64,000 nucleotides of DNA from Zygnema cylindricum (lineage: Eukaryota; Streptophyta; Zygnematophyceae; Zygnematales; Zygnemataceae), in NCBI GenBank assembly GCA_037447655.1, contig JBBHKE010001317.1, positions 183,600-247,599 of the forward strand. The letters are read 5' to 3'. The position numbers were made by a program, and so were the translations under genes. The notes beneath the pieces are model-generated. The model saw nothing but the letters and a program-made list of their open reading frames with translations. It made no database searches and was not told where the DNA came from. Below are positions 35,979-46,038 of the stretch, piece after piece (the first letter of the stretch is position 1; each line of letters opens with the position of its first letter).

Positions 35979-37213
35979 TGAAATTCTATGGGCTCCATTG
36001 TCCACAGAATTCGCAGATCCAAAAGAAGCTAATCTAGATAGTGCCGACTCCAAGTTGATATAAACCCAAATGAATGATCCCTTGAAAATCAAAACCCCAA
36101 TACACCTTCACCCCAGTGAAGAGAAGACCTTTTGTGTGCTCAGTTCCACCACAGAATGCAAAGCTTGAATATGTGTTTCGGACAATATTCCCCACTTTGA
36201 CTTTCGCACTAAATAAGTGCCACCGTGGCACGCAAAGACTCTGACCGACTACACCCCTGTGTAGCTTAGACTCCCGTGAGTCCGCAGCAAAAAGAATCAC
36301 TGAATTTGCTCACCCGAGCATTAAGTTATGGTTGGTCAAAGATGACCTTTATAGTTACAAGCTCTCTTAGAGAGAGGTACCTAAAATATCACTAAGTCTT
36401 GGTCTGCCTACTTACGACTACCTACTACTAAACCCTAGTCCAATAGGAACACTATATAGTACAAGAAGGTACAATGGGCGATGTACTTATTGTACGACCA
36501 TTGTACGACAAGGTCTATAAGGTGACACCTGTCAAATCGGAAGCCATGGTTCCTCCTTCCATCTTCTCCGGTATCAAATAATGTGGCGCCACGTGGCACC
36601 GCGTGACGCTATCTCCGTATGCCGCCAAAAGCTCACTTCGCGTGGCGGCTATAATACCGGCCGTCCGATCAAAACATATTTTACACGGTTCAGATTCGCG
36701 TACATGCAGGAATTGCTCCTTTTGGTTAGTCTGCTGTCAATTAGCTGTTGCGTTAAAGTTTATGTTGTTATAAAACCCGTCACGTGTATTGTTTCGATAA
36801 CGCCTTATTGGTTAAGGCTTACCTCTACAAATATAACCATAGACCAGGGTTCAAATCTGGTCAAGAGCAGTTTTTGGTTATTTGTTAGTTTGTTAGAACT
36901 CTCTACTTCTACATTTATAAATACCTAATGTACCCCATACATGGCATCGTTTACTCTAAGCTATTGGCTAAATCTAATACAGTGTGTAGGTACCATGATC
37001 AAATCCTGAACTCGGCACAATCATTTTGGTACAAATGACGAATTAGTCTATCCTCTTTAGACGGCCATGGCTCTAGCTCTCTCTCTGGTCTTCAGTGACT
37101 GCAACAAGTATGGGGACCGGAGAGATTTGAGCAAGAAGCAAGCTGCCTTTGTTGACTTACTCTATTTATTTATTTTTTGCAATACAGACCTAGAAAATAC
37201 ATACATTTCAACA
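35979..37213 (-). repeat. 3' LTR of element A
   Basis: TG...CA bounded, nearly identical to 39214-40454. It contains GTAC palindromes around 36500, a CCACGTGG G-box near 36590 and a tRNA-like module at 36802-36875 antisense to the element. Confidence 0.9.
36802..36875 (+). other. tRNA-like Pol III promoter module in LTR A (3' LTR)
   Basis: GCCTTATTGGTTAAGGC (36802-36818) folds as a D-arm-like hairpin and contains an A-box-like TGGTTAAGGCT. ACCAGGGTTCAAATCTGGT (36843-36861) is a T-arm-like hairpin with a 5-bp stem and a B-box-like GGTTCAAATCT. TTTTT follows at 36871-36875. The orientation is opposite to element A. It is not a complete tRNA: no acceptor stem or clear anticodon arm. Confidence 0.5.
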
Positions 37214-37226
37214 CTCCCCTTATTTT
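37214..37226 (-). other. polypurine tract of element A
   Basis: AAAATAAGGGGAG on the minus strand, immediately before the 3' LTR (TGTTGAAATG). Identical to the tracts of C and E3. Confidence 0.8.
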
Positions 37227-37242
37227 CTAGTCTACTTTCTTT

Positions 37243-39159
37243 TCAACTCCCACTAAAAATATATATATAATATTTTTTTTTTCTTCTTTTCTTTTTCCTC
37301 TTTCTTTTCTCCTCATAAAACTTTAAGTGAACACTCTCGTATTTTAAAAGGTCCATTAGATGAGCTGAAATAAACATTCCATCTTGCTGATCACATATTT
37401 TATTAAACATACAATTTTCCATAAATCCAAGCAAAGATTTTATCCCACTCATCTCTTTTCCATCCACACAGAATCCAATTTCCCTCTTGCAATTCAAAAA
37501 ACCAGTCCCATCCCCAATCTGCGACACACACCCAGATGCTAACCCTTTTACAAGCACACCACCATAAATGCCATCACTCCCATTAGTGATTTCAAAACCA
37601 TTACCCCCCATATTTATCGTTATATCAAGAGTCCCCACTAAGTTCCTCATAAAAACTACATCTTCCGAGCTCATATTTTTATCCATGATACTCACCCCAT
37701 TTTCTGAACTTTCCTCACTCTCTCCCATGGAATTCTTTCCACTATCACTTTCTACAATGATTCCCAAAGAGTATTTCTCCTCCCCTAAACTTTTCATAAA
37801 ATATTTATTTTCTCCCCTATCCTTTAAAATCCCCTCTAGTTTTACTTCTCCCCTTTCCTCCAAATCCGTTGAAGTCTCCCTTTCCAACCAGTTTTTTGTT
37901 TCCAAAATACTTATAAAATTATCCTCATTATTTTTATTTTTCCCTTTTTCATTTATGTATCCTAGATTTGACTTTCTCATTTCTAAGTCATACTTTTTAC
38001 ACTCTTTCACATCCTCATCATTTCTAACTCCCTCAAGTACCTCCCTTCCTTTTACTTCCCTTATACCTCCAAAAGCACATCGTTGCTTTCGTGTAATTTC
38101 TGTGTACTTCTCTCTCTTCTCCATTCTACCGATGTGAAGAAGCTCCAAAATTTCTTCATCCTCTTCATCCTCTTCCCCTTCTTCCTCCTCTTTCACATTC
38201 CAACTTCTAAGTTCTTCCAAACAAGGACACTCCTCCATATAGTGACCCGGTTCTCTACAAAAGAAGCAAACACCTTTTTTCAAAGCTCCTTTTTCTTTTC
38301 CTCTCCCTCTCTTTCCACCAAAGTTCCGATAAGGTTTACCTTCGTCTTTCTTCCTCTTATCACGCTTCTGCTCGTCACCGCCGTTCCTCTCTTCACGCTT
38401 CCGCCAATCACCACCAGCTGTAAATGCAGTTACCCTCTCACTTCCCCTCCGAAGCTCCAAAGTGCTTTCCCTCACAAGAATTATCCCCATGGTAAAGCTC
38501 CAAGTCCATGAGGAGCCATCCATTGCCTGCATACGATAAATGATGTTTTCGTACTCATCTATGAGTTTCATGAGTAGTGTATTGATCTTTCTCTCCTCAG
38601 ATTCTACATACCCCGCACTAGCAAGCTCAACATATAACGCAACAATATCATTGCAAAACTCTATCATGTTACCGCCTTTATAAACATAGGCCTCTATTTC
38701 CTGTTTTACTAACTGCTGCCTCTGAATAGTCTCACTCTTATAAATCTACCTTAGTGTTTCCCATATTTCCGAAGACTTAGTAAGACTTAAAAGAGTGATA
38801 GCTATGGACTTAGACACATATCTAAGTATGAGATGTTTTGCTATAGTGTTTTTATACTCCCAAATTTTACTATCATTTTCTTCAGTTTTACTTATAACCC
38901 CTCTAAGTGGAGCTGTGGCGAAGAGCATAGCTCCCCTCACCATAAGTGTCCCTTTATCATTCTCCCCTTTTTCCCCTTCCATCACAATATTTTTCCCTTC
39001 ACCTTTCGTTGCATCTGAACTCCGGTTGATATTCTGGGCAGCCTCAGATGGTTCTCCACAGTAAGCTCCTCCAAAGCCAGGTGGCGGACATCTCACATGT
39101 CCCGAACAATTCCCCATAAGTGCTTCTCGAAAAGCAATCCCTCCATAATAAACTCCCAA
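37243..39159 (-). CDS. Gag-like protein of element A with Pol-derived tail (one in-frame amber codon)
   Basis: One minus-strand frame runs from ATG at 39159 to 37243, interrupted only by a TAG at 38748-38746; the part after it is open for about 500 codons (474 from its first Met at 38667). The N-terminal part matches the Gag of element B (EENDSKIWEYKNTIAKHLILR; QQLVKQEIEAYVYKGG; FCNDIVALYVEL). It is followed by a basic region and a CCHC knuckle, CFFCREPGHYMEEC. Beyond CAFGG, where element B continues into protease, the sequence loses protease and integrase. It then shows degenerate RT-like (SLGEEKYSLGIIVES) and RNase H-like (ICDQQDGMFISAHLMDL; HLKFYEEK) stretches without YVDD or the RNase H acidic residues. 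It ends in a very basic KRKRKKKRRKKK. Likely role: particle protein, with enzymes supplied in trans; this is inference. Confidence 0.7.
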
Positions 39160-39200
39160 TAAGTGAAGTCTGTTCCATGGAACATAGGCACCCTAGATGG

Positions 39201-39213
39201 TGGGCCCATAACC
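39201..39213 (-). other. primer-binding site of element A (initiator tRNA-Met anticodon arm)
   Basis: On the minus strand GGTTATGGGCCCA directly follows the 5' LTR. It is complementary to UGGGCCCAUAACC, the anticodon stem-loop of initiator tRNA-Met, not to a tRNA 3' end. Drosophila copia is known to prime from a 5' half of this tRNA. Confidence 0.7.
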
Positions 39214-40454
39214 TGAAATTCTATGGGCTCCATTGTCCACAGAATTCGCAGATCCAAAAGAAGCTAATCTAGATAGTGCCGACTCCAAGTTGATATAAAC
39301 CCAAATGAATGATCCCTTGAAAATCAAAACCCCAATACACCTTCACCCCAGTGAAGAGAAGACCTTTTGTGTGCTCAGTTCCACCACAGAATGCAAAGCT
39401 TGAATATGTGTTTCGGACAATATTCCCCACTTTGACTTTCCCACTAAATAAGTGCCACCCTGGCACGCAAAGACTCTGACCGACTACACCCCTGTGTAGC
39501 TTAGACTCTCGTGAGTCCGCAGCAAAAAGAATCACTGAATTTGCTCACCCGAGCATTAAGTTATGGTTGGTCAAAGATGACCTTTATAGTTACAAGCTCT
39601 CTTAGAGAGAGGTACCTAAAATATCACTAAGTCTTGGTCTGCCTACTTACGACTACCTACTACTAAACCCTAGTCCAATAGGAACACTATATAGTACAAG
39701 AAGGTACAATGGGCGATGTACTTATTGTACGACCATTGTACGACAAGGTCTATAAGGTGACACCTGTCAAATCGGAAGCCATGGTTCCTCCTTCCATCTT
39801 CTCCGGTATCAAATAATGTGGCGCCACGTGGCACCGCGTGACGCTATCTCCGTATGCCGCCAAAAGCTCACTTCGCGTGGCGGCTATAATACCGGCCGTC
39901 CGATCAAAACATATTTTACACGGTTCAGATTCGCGTACATGCAGGAATTGCTCCTTTTGGTTAGTCTGCTGTCAATTAGCTGTTGCGTTAAAGTTTATGT
40001 TGTTATAAAACCCGTCACGTGTATTGTTTCGATAACGCCTTATTGGTTAAGGCTTACCTCTACAAATATAACCATAGACCAGGGTTCAAATCTGGTCAAG
40101 AGCAGTTTTTGGTTATTTGTTAGTTTGTTAGAACTCTCTACTTCTACGCTTATAAATACCTAATGTACCCTATACATGGCATCGTTTACTCTAAGCTATT
40201 GGCTAAATCTAACGTCTAATAATTGTGTAGGTACCATGATCAAATCCTGAACTCGACACAATCATTTTGGTACAAACGACGAATTAGTCTATCCTCTTTA
40301 GACAGCCATGGCTCTAGCTCTCTCTCTGATCTTCAGTGACTGCAACAAGTATGGGGACCGGAGAGATTTGAGCAAGAAGCAAGCTGCCTTTGTTGACTTA
40401 CTCTATTTATTTATTTTTTGCAATACAGACCTAGAAAATACATACATTTCAACA
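39214..40454 (-). repeat. 5' LTR of element A
   Basis: TG...CA bounded partner of 35979-37213. The differences seen include TCGCAC/TCCCAC, CCACCGTGG/CCACCCTGG and a 6-bp indel at about 40210. Confidence 0.9.
40037..40110 (+). other. tRNA-like Pol III promoter module in LTR A (5' LTR)
   Basis: Identical copy of the module at 36802-36875, with the D-arm-like hairpin at 40037-40053, the T-arm-like hairpin at 40078-40096 and TTTTT at 40106-40110. Confidence 0.5.
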
Positions 40455-42148
40455 AATTTCAGACCACACTTCTCCCTGCAGAAAATTAGCTTAGGGGAAG
40501 GTACAGGTTTGGTCATCATATTTGCTACCATCTCGCTATCTGGTCGGTACTGTAAACTGATAATTTTGTTTTCTACTTTCTCTCTAACAAGTCTAAGTGT
40601 AATGTCTATGTGTTTCGCTTTAAATTGATGTTTAGGATTGGCAGAAAATAGCGATTGCTGCTTGATTATCACAAAAAAAATTATGCACACCACTCTTAAG
40701 GTAACCAAGCTCACCAAGCAAAGACTAGACCCACATCAATTATTTTACAGCAGAGCAAGAGGCTATATACTCAGCCTCCATGATAGACTGAGCAATAACC
40801 TTTTGTTGTTTGCTACTACAAAAGCAAGCCCCATCACCCACATATAATACATATCTAGAAGTACATCTCGTCATCGAAGCATCACCATAACTGGCATCAC
40901 TCCAAGTAGTGATGTCAGTATTCTCCCCACCCAAATGCAACCAGAGATCCCCAGGTCCTATCAAATATCTATTGACTCTCTTAGCTGCCTTCAATCTTTC
41001 TTAGTGGGAGCATTTAGACTTATACTCAGCTCTCCAACAGCTGCACCTAAATCCGGCCGGGTACAATTCATAAAATAGATTAGGCTTCCCAGTACTTGCT
41101 TGTCAGGAATAGTATGCATGAACTTCTGTTCTTCAGGACTTAATTCCTCGTCTAAGACTATGACTTCTTCAGACTCACTCCCCTCACATCCTTTTTTTAA
41201 CTCCATTGGAGTTGTGCAACTATTAGCTTTATCCATCTGAAGTTTTTCCAACATGTTCCCTATTGCTTTCTTTATAGTCAAACTTATAATCTTTCTTTCT
41301 CGGTATCTTTCTACTTAAATTCCCAAAATATATCTTGCCTCCCCCATATCATTCATTTCAAATCTCCCCTTAAGATCGGTTTTCCAATTATTAATTTTTT
41401 CAATTGATTTACTTAAAACAAGCAAATCATCAACATAAATTGCAATAAATATATCACCTTCCTCATCTTAAAAAACATAGATTAGGTGATGTGAGCTGAT
41501 CCGAATATATCCCAGACCGGTAAGAAACTCATCAAGCTTCTTATTCCACTGTCGAGGCGCTTGTTTTAAACCATAAAGAGATGTAATCAGCCGGCATACC
41601 TTACTCTACTCTCCTTCCTCCTCAAATCCATCGAGTTGTCGCATGAAGATCTCCTCTTGCAATTCTCCATGCAAAAAAGCTATTTTGATATCCATCTGGT
41701 GCACCTCCATGACTTCTGCTGCTTCCATACTGAGAAGTATGCGGATGGAGAGAAATCTAATGACCGGGGCAAAGGTTTTCTCGTAGTCGATTCTATCTTT
41801 GTGGTTAAATCCTTTTGCCACTAATTGGGCTTTGTAACGCTCAATGGTGTTATCTGGGTTCATTTTTAATTTGAAGACCCACTTACAACCGATTGGTTTT
41901 TGGTTAGGTGGAAAATCCACCATTTCCCAAGTATCGCCTGCCATAATTGAGGCCATCTCCTCATTGATGGTTGTCTTCCACCGGATCATTTTTGGACAAG
42001 TCATCGCCTCTCCATAAGTCTGAGGTTCATCTTGATCACATAGTTTTGTTAGCTTGTTATTTACCTGTTTTTCTTGCAATCTTTTGCTACTTCTCCTTCC
42101 ACCCTCAAAATCTGTGCCGGAATAGATGGTTCTCATGGGTTTTTTCAA
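40455..42148 (-). pseudogene. copia reverse transcriptase and RNase H (element B), broken
   Basis: The minus strand from 42148 encodes the linker GGRRSSKRLQEKQVNNKLTKL, then QKPIGCKWVFKLKMNPDN and HQMDIKIAFLHGELQEEIF. The stretch near 41430 gives AIYVDDLLVL with the catalytic aspartates. RNase H pieces (SDASYGDASMTR; AQSIMEAEYIAS) run to 40740, and the terminal part (FKAKHIDITLRLVREKVENK; VANMMTKPVPSPKL) to about 40460. Frame changes near 41600, 41280 and 40730 separate the pieces. The last RNase H codons abut the LTR of element A. Confidence 0.8.
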
Positions 42149-42599
42149 ACAATCTCGACTTCTCCCTTGTCCCTTGATTCCGAATCAATTTCCACCACGT
42201 CTTCCGCTTCGGGTAGAGTTGTCACTGGAGTTTCCACAGCCGAGTCCTTTTCGGTCTGATTTATACCTGCAAGAATGTCATCTTCTCTAAAACCAGGATA
42301 GTTAGGAAGCTCAAAGTCATCGGAATTTTGTGACTCAAATCTGATTTTTAGTGACTTTGTATACTTCAAGGGATCCACAAACTTTCGTTCATCCATAACT
42401 ACTAGATGCTTTACTAAGATTATATCTTCCCTGTTTAGACCATATACTCTATATCCTTTAACATCCTCATCATATCCTAATAAGTATCTCGGTTTTCCTT
42501 TAGGATGTAGCTTCCAATTAGATTGATCTGTATCTAGACTGAATACTTGACTGCCGAAAACCTTTATGTGAGATATGTCTGGTTTTCGGCCGGTCCATC

Positions 42600-43300
42600 T
42601 CTCATAAGGTGTTTGACCTTTTATAGTTGAAGTAAGAACTCTATTTTTTTGAGGTAATTAACACAGTTCATTGCTTCTGCCCAAAACCTTTTTCCTAACT
42701 TTTTAGCCGACAACATACTTATAGCACTATCACTAAGTGTCCTATTTAATGTTTCACCTACCCTATTTTGTTCCGGGTTTTTTTTGGAAGTGTCTTTTGG
42801 TGTTGCACTCCATCTTCTCTCAAAAAAACCTCAAACTGGTTAGAGGTATACTCTCCACCATTGTCACTCCTTGCTCTCTTGATTGAGGTTTCATGGAGTT
42901 TTTCACTACATGCTTTATATTGTCTAAAACAATCGTGAGCATCTAATTTGTTTTTCAAAAAATACACCTTGGAATACCGAGACCAATCATCAGTGATAGT
43001 CATCATAAATCTCTTCCCCTCGGGTGATGGCACTCTGGCTGGCCCCCAAATATCTGTGTGTACTAAATCTAGAATCTTTTCTCCCTTATAGGTGGCAGTT
43101 TTTGGGAAGGGTAACCGGTGTGCTTTACCTTGAGCACATCTACTACAATCACTTAGATTCTCACTCTCACCGAACTGAATTCCTTCCACTACCCCTATCT
43201 TTTTCATCTCTCTTAACTTTTCTAGATTCACATGCCCAAGCCTCTTATGCCACAACATTATATCATGAAACACCAGAATAATAAAGTTTCTTCTTTTCAT
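42600..43300 (-). pseudogene. copia integrase (element B), broken
   Basis: The zinc domain is present (WHKRLGHVN and CSRCAQGK), followed by HTDIWGPARVPSPEGK and RSDNGGEYTSNQF, giving the first two catalytic aspartates. The expected EQNG motif with the catalytic glutamate is replaced by a shifted sequence ending at 42758. Downstream fragments continue to the RERWTGRKPD-like region near 42590. Confidence 0.78.
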
Positions 43301-43483
43301 TGCTTAAAATCAGCCTAAACATCCCTTAGCTACCTTTTTCAGCAGTAAAATAAACTTCCTCCTCAAAACTAACAGTAAAGACTTCTTTCCTAGTGCTAGT
43401 ATCAAAACCCTTATCATCTAATACAGACGTAGAGATGAGGTTTTTGTTCATCTCCGAAATAAACAATACATTTGAGAATTTAA

Positions 43484-44719
43484 CTATGGATGTTTTTCCT
43501 TAACTAACACTTTTAGATCTACCGATCCAACAAGAGTAGTAGTGACTATCCTCCCATCCGCGTACTCTATCTCTATGGTGGGAATCTTTCTTATCTTAGT
43601 GAACAGGTGTTTATCTTTACATATGTGCATGGACGCACCTAAGTCTACAATCCAACCTGCTTCACCTTTCAATCCACCGAAAGCACATTTATGCTTTCGT
43701 GGAATTTCGACCTCATTTTTTGCTTCCAACTCCTCATCCAATAGGAGTTCATCGTCCTCATCCTCGGATTCCGCCTCATGTACCAATGTCACAAAGGCCT
43801 TTTTATTTCCTCTCGAGGGTCCACCGGTCTGCTCCTCCTTTTACCGCAGCTCGGTTAACTTAATGCATTTAGCCATATAGTGCCTGGGTTTTTTACAAAA
43901 ATGGCACAAACCCTTGGGAGTCCTTGGTCGAAACTCCTCGGTCTGATTTTTTTGCCCCTCCCCTCGATAATTTCCAACTTGTTTCCTGAAATCATTGTTC
44001 CTCCAATCGGTTCCAACTGCCAAAGCTTGCCCACTCTTTCCTCCCCTTCGGATCTCAATCGTATTCTCCCGAACGAGAATCATCTTTACCACTGATTTCC
44101 AAAACCACCTTGAGTCCTCCAAGTCCTACACACGGTTGACTATGTTCTCGAACACATCGGGTATCTTCATCAGTAAACACTTAACCTTTTCCTTTTCGCT
44201 AAATACTTTTCCATCACTATCCTCTTCCATGAAAAGTGTAGCAAGCTCATTGCAAAAATCCAACATCTTCCCCCCTTTGTATACATACTCCTTAATTTTC
44301 TGATCAACCAATTGTTGTTGCGAAATCGTACCCCTTCTGTACATGTCTATGAGAGCCACCCAAAGATCAGACGCCCTCTCTACCTGTAAATGGGGAGATG
44401 CAAGCCCTTGAGTAAGATGGCGAAGGATGAAGTGCTTAGCCGCCATATTGTTAAAGTCCCCTGTATTAGTATCATTCTCCTCGTTCCTCGGAATAGGTGA
44501 CATGAATGCCAAACCGGTTGCTATTAGTATGAATGTCTCCTTCTCCTTTTCTTTGTCCACCACCTCCCCTTCATTTGTCTCCTCCGTTGAAGATGGATCT
44601 GCATTTCTAGTGAATCTTCCTCTTGTAAACCCTGGAGGTATCCCAAGACTTGATGGACGCCTCACCCGTCCACTCACTATTTCCCAAAACCTTTTCTCAC
44701 ATAGAGCTCCTATCATCAT
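43484..44719 (-). pseudogene. copia Gag and protease (element B), broken
   Basis: Gag runs from 44719 through AAKHFILRHL, SQQQLVDQKIKEYVYKGG and FCNELATLFMEE to a stop near 44124, then continues to 43841 with a knuckle CHFCKKPRHYMAKC. Protease follows at 43792-43484: CAFGGLKGEAGWIVDLGASMHIC, where the expected D-[ST]-G is D-L-G. Gag of element A is clearly the same family, and its match to B ends at the shared CAFGG. Confidence 0.78.
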
Positions 44720-44770
44720 ACGTTCTTAGTTTATGAAGCCAGCTCCATTGAATATGGGCACCCTAGATGG

Positions 44771-44783
44771 TGGGCCCATAACC
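44771..44783 (-). other. primer-binding site of element B
   Basis: GGTTATGGGCCCA on the minus strand directly after the 5' LTR. It is identical to the site of element A, and the identity continues downstream (CCATCTAGGGTGCC). Confidence 0.7.
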
Positions 44784-45097
44784 TGCAACTGTGAGACCTC
44801 CATAGGTCCTCAGAGTAGGCAGCTCCCACGAAGCCTCTACGATAAGCCTAACCCCTTTGTGCTTCGGCAAGAATAACTGCCACCCTGGCAAAAAACAACT
44901 CTGACCGCCTTCACCCTAGTGAAAGCAAGACTCCTCTGAGTCGATAGCAAAAAGAATCTCTGAATTTGCTTCTATGAGCAGTAAGTTATGGAGGGTCAAA
45001 GTTTACCTTTTGTACAAAAGATTTTTGGGAGAGAGGGTCCTATCTACCAATTTTTCCAAGTCGTATCTCTCTCTTAAACTCTATCTACTAATGTACA
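44784..45097 (-). repeat. 5' LTR of element B, truncated
   Basis: 314 bp from TGCAACTGTGAGACC, aligned with the first third of 34887-35953. The match stops at about 45097, where Gag sequence of element D begins without an LTR. Confidence 0.8.
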
Positions 45098-45945
45098 GTC
45101 AGTTTAATCAGCACAGAAATCAGTTTAATCAGAATCAAAATCAGTTTAGACAGTTTAATCTAAGAGGAAATAGACAATCTTTTAATGTTTGTTTTTATTG
45201 TAATGAAAAAGGTCATGGATGCAAATCCTGTCCTAAGCTTAAGAAAGCTAGTGAAACGGGTCTATATAGGCATGGATGGTAGCAGAGCTAGTTTCATCAC
45301 GACTTTATGGGATCATCACAACGAGCAAATGCACTATTCTCGGCGTCTTCATCTCATCACAACGAGTCTCTTTCACTCTCTAACGAGGAGGATGATGATC
45401 TATTTGCTATGGCGGCAGCGATGGAGGGCACTAAAGACAATGGATGGATAATAGACACGGGAGCGTCGGGCCAACACGAGAGCGTTGTGTTGGAACAAGG
45501 CAGTTTTCAAAAATCTGAAATCAACACCAGAGAAAAATATCTATTATGCATGTGGAATGAGTGTGCAAACGCGGGCTGTCGGTGATGTCTCGTTGCTAGT
45601 TGATGTAGAGGGCAAGGCAGTTGAGAGAACTCTTCATAATGTTCTCTATGTTCAGATTTTAAGAAAAATGTGTTCTCAACTTATTTGGTAGAAAGTAAAG
45701 GGTTAGAGGTCAATCTGAAACATGGCAGGCACGTTGTTAGCAAAAATGGGAAAATTGCATTCACGGGAACCAAAGATGCCAGCAAAATGTATCAAATCGA
45801 TATGCCCGATAATAAAAAAAATGATGTTTTGTATTCCGGTGCATTATCCTCAGATGAGCTGTGGCATAAAAGGTTAGGCCATGTAAATTATGATAGTATG
45901 AAAAAGATGGTCAATGCTGGTAAAATAGAAGGGGTCACTTTGTAA
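45098..45945 (+). pseudogene. copia Gag C-terminus and protease (element D), frameshifted
   Basis: Gag residues rich in Q/N/F (repeated QFNQ) lead to a CCHC-type knuckle CFYCNEKGHGCKSCP. Protease follows in another frame with GWIIDTGASGQH, the intact D-T-G active site. A third frame (45670-45945) carries the protease end and the integrase zinc-domain start (LWHKRLGHVNYDSMKKMV). At least two frameshifts separate the segments. Confidence 0.78.
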
Positions 45946-46038
45946 AACCGATCAACTAAAACGTGTGACGGATGTGCACTAGGAAAAATACACATATTAC
46001 CGTTTCCTTAAAAGTCTGAACATAGGTCTACTAAACTT

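Larger units (their letters stand above)
35979..40454 (-). mobile_element. Non-autonomous copia-type LTR element A (Gag plus decayed Pol tail)
   Basis: Two LTRs (35979-37213, 1235 bp; 39214-40454, 1241 bp) flank a 2.0-kb internal region. I could spot only about a dozen substitutions and one 6-bp indel between the LTRs, so insertion is recent. On the minus strand the 5' LTR is followed directly by the primer site (39213-39201) and the 3' LTR is preceded by AAAATAAGGGGAG (37226-37214). The internal region encodes Gag with a long C-terminal tail and no integrase or complete RT. It lies inside element B next to the RNase H end. The 5-bp flanks (CTCTT and AATTT) are not a duplication. Confidence 0.88.
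34887..45097 (-). mobile_element. Ty1/copia retrotransposon B, interrupted by element A
   Basis: Minus-strand copia element with 3' LTR 34887-35953, internal region 35954-35978 plus 40455-44783, and 5' LTR from 44784 that is cut at about 45097 by element D. Gag, protease, integrase, RT and RNase H appear in copia order. Element A (35979-40454) sits between the degraded purine tract and the RNase H end. Internal frames are broken by stops and shifts, and the integrase has lost its catalytic glutamate region. The primer site at 44771-44783 is identical to that of A. Confidence 0.85.

Noticed and set aside
36802-36875. a functional tRNA gene
   Set aside because: D- and T-arm-like hairpins are present but there is no acceptor stem pairing or clear anticodon arm, and it lies inside an LTR; described only as a tRNA-like module.
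37568-38137. 189-codon plus-strand frame rich in S, F and L
   Set aside because: Antisense shadow of the Gag-tail frame of element A.
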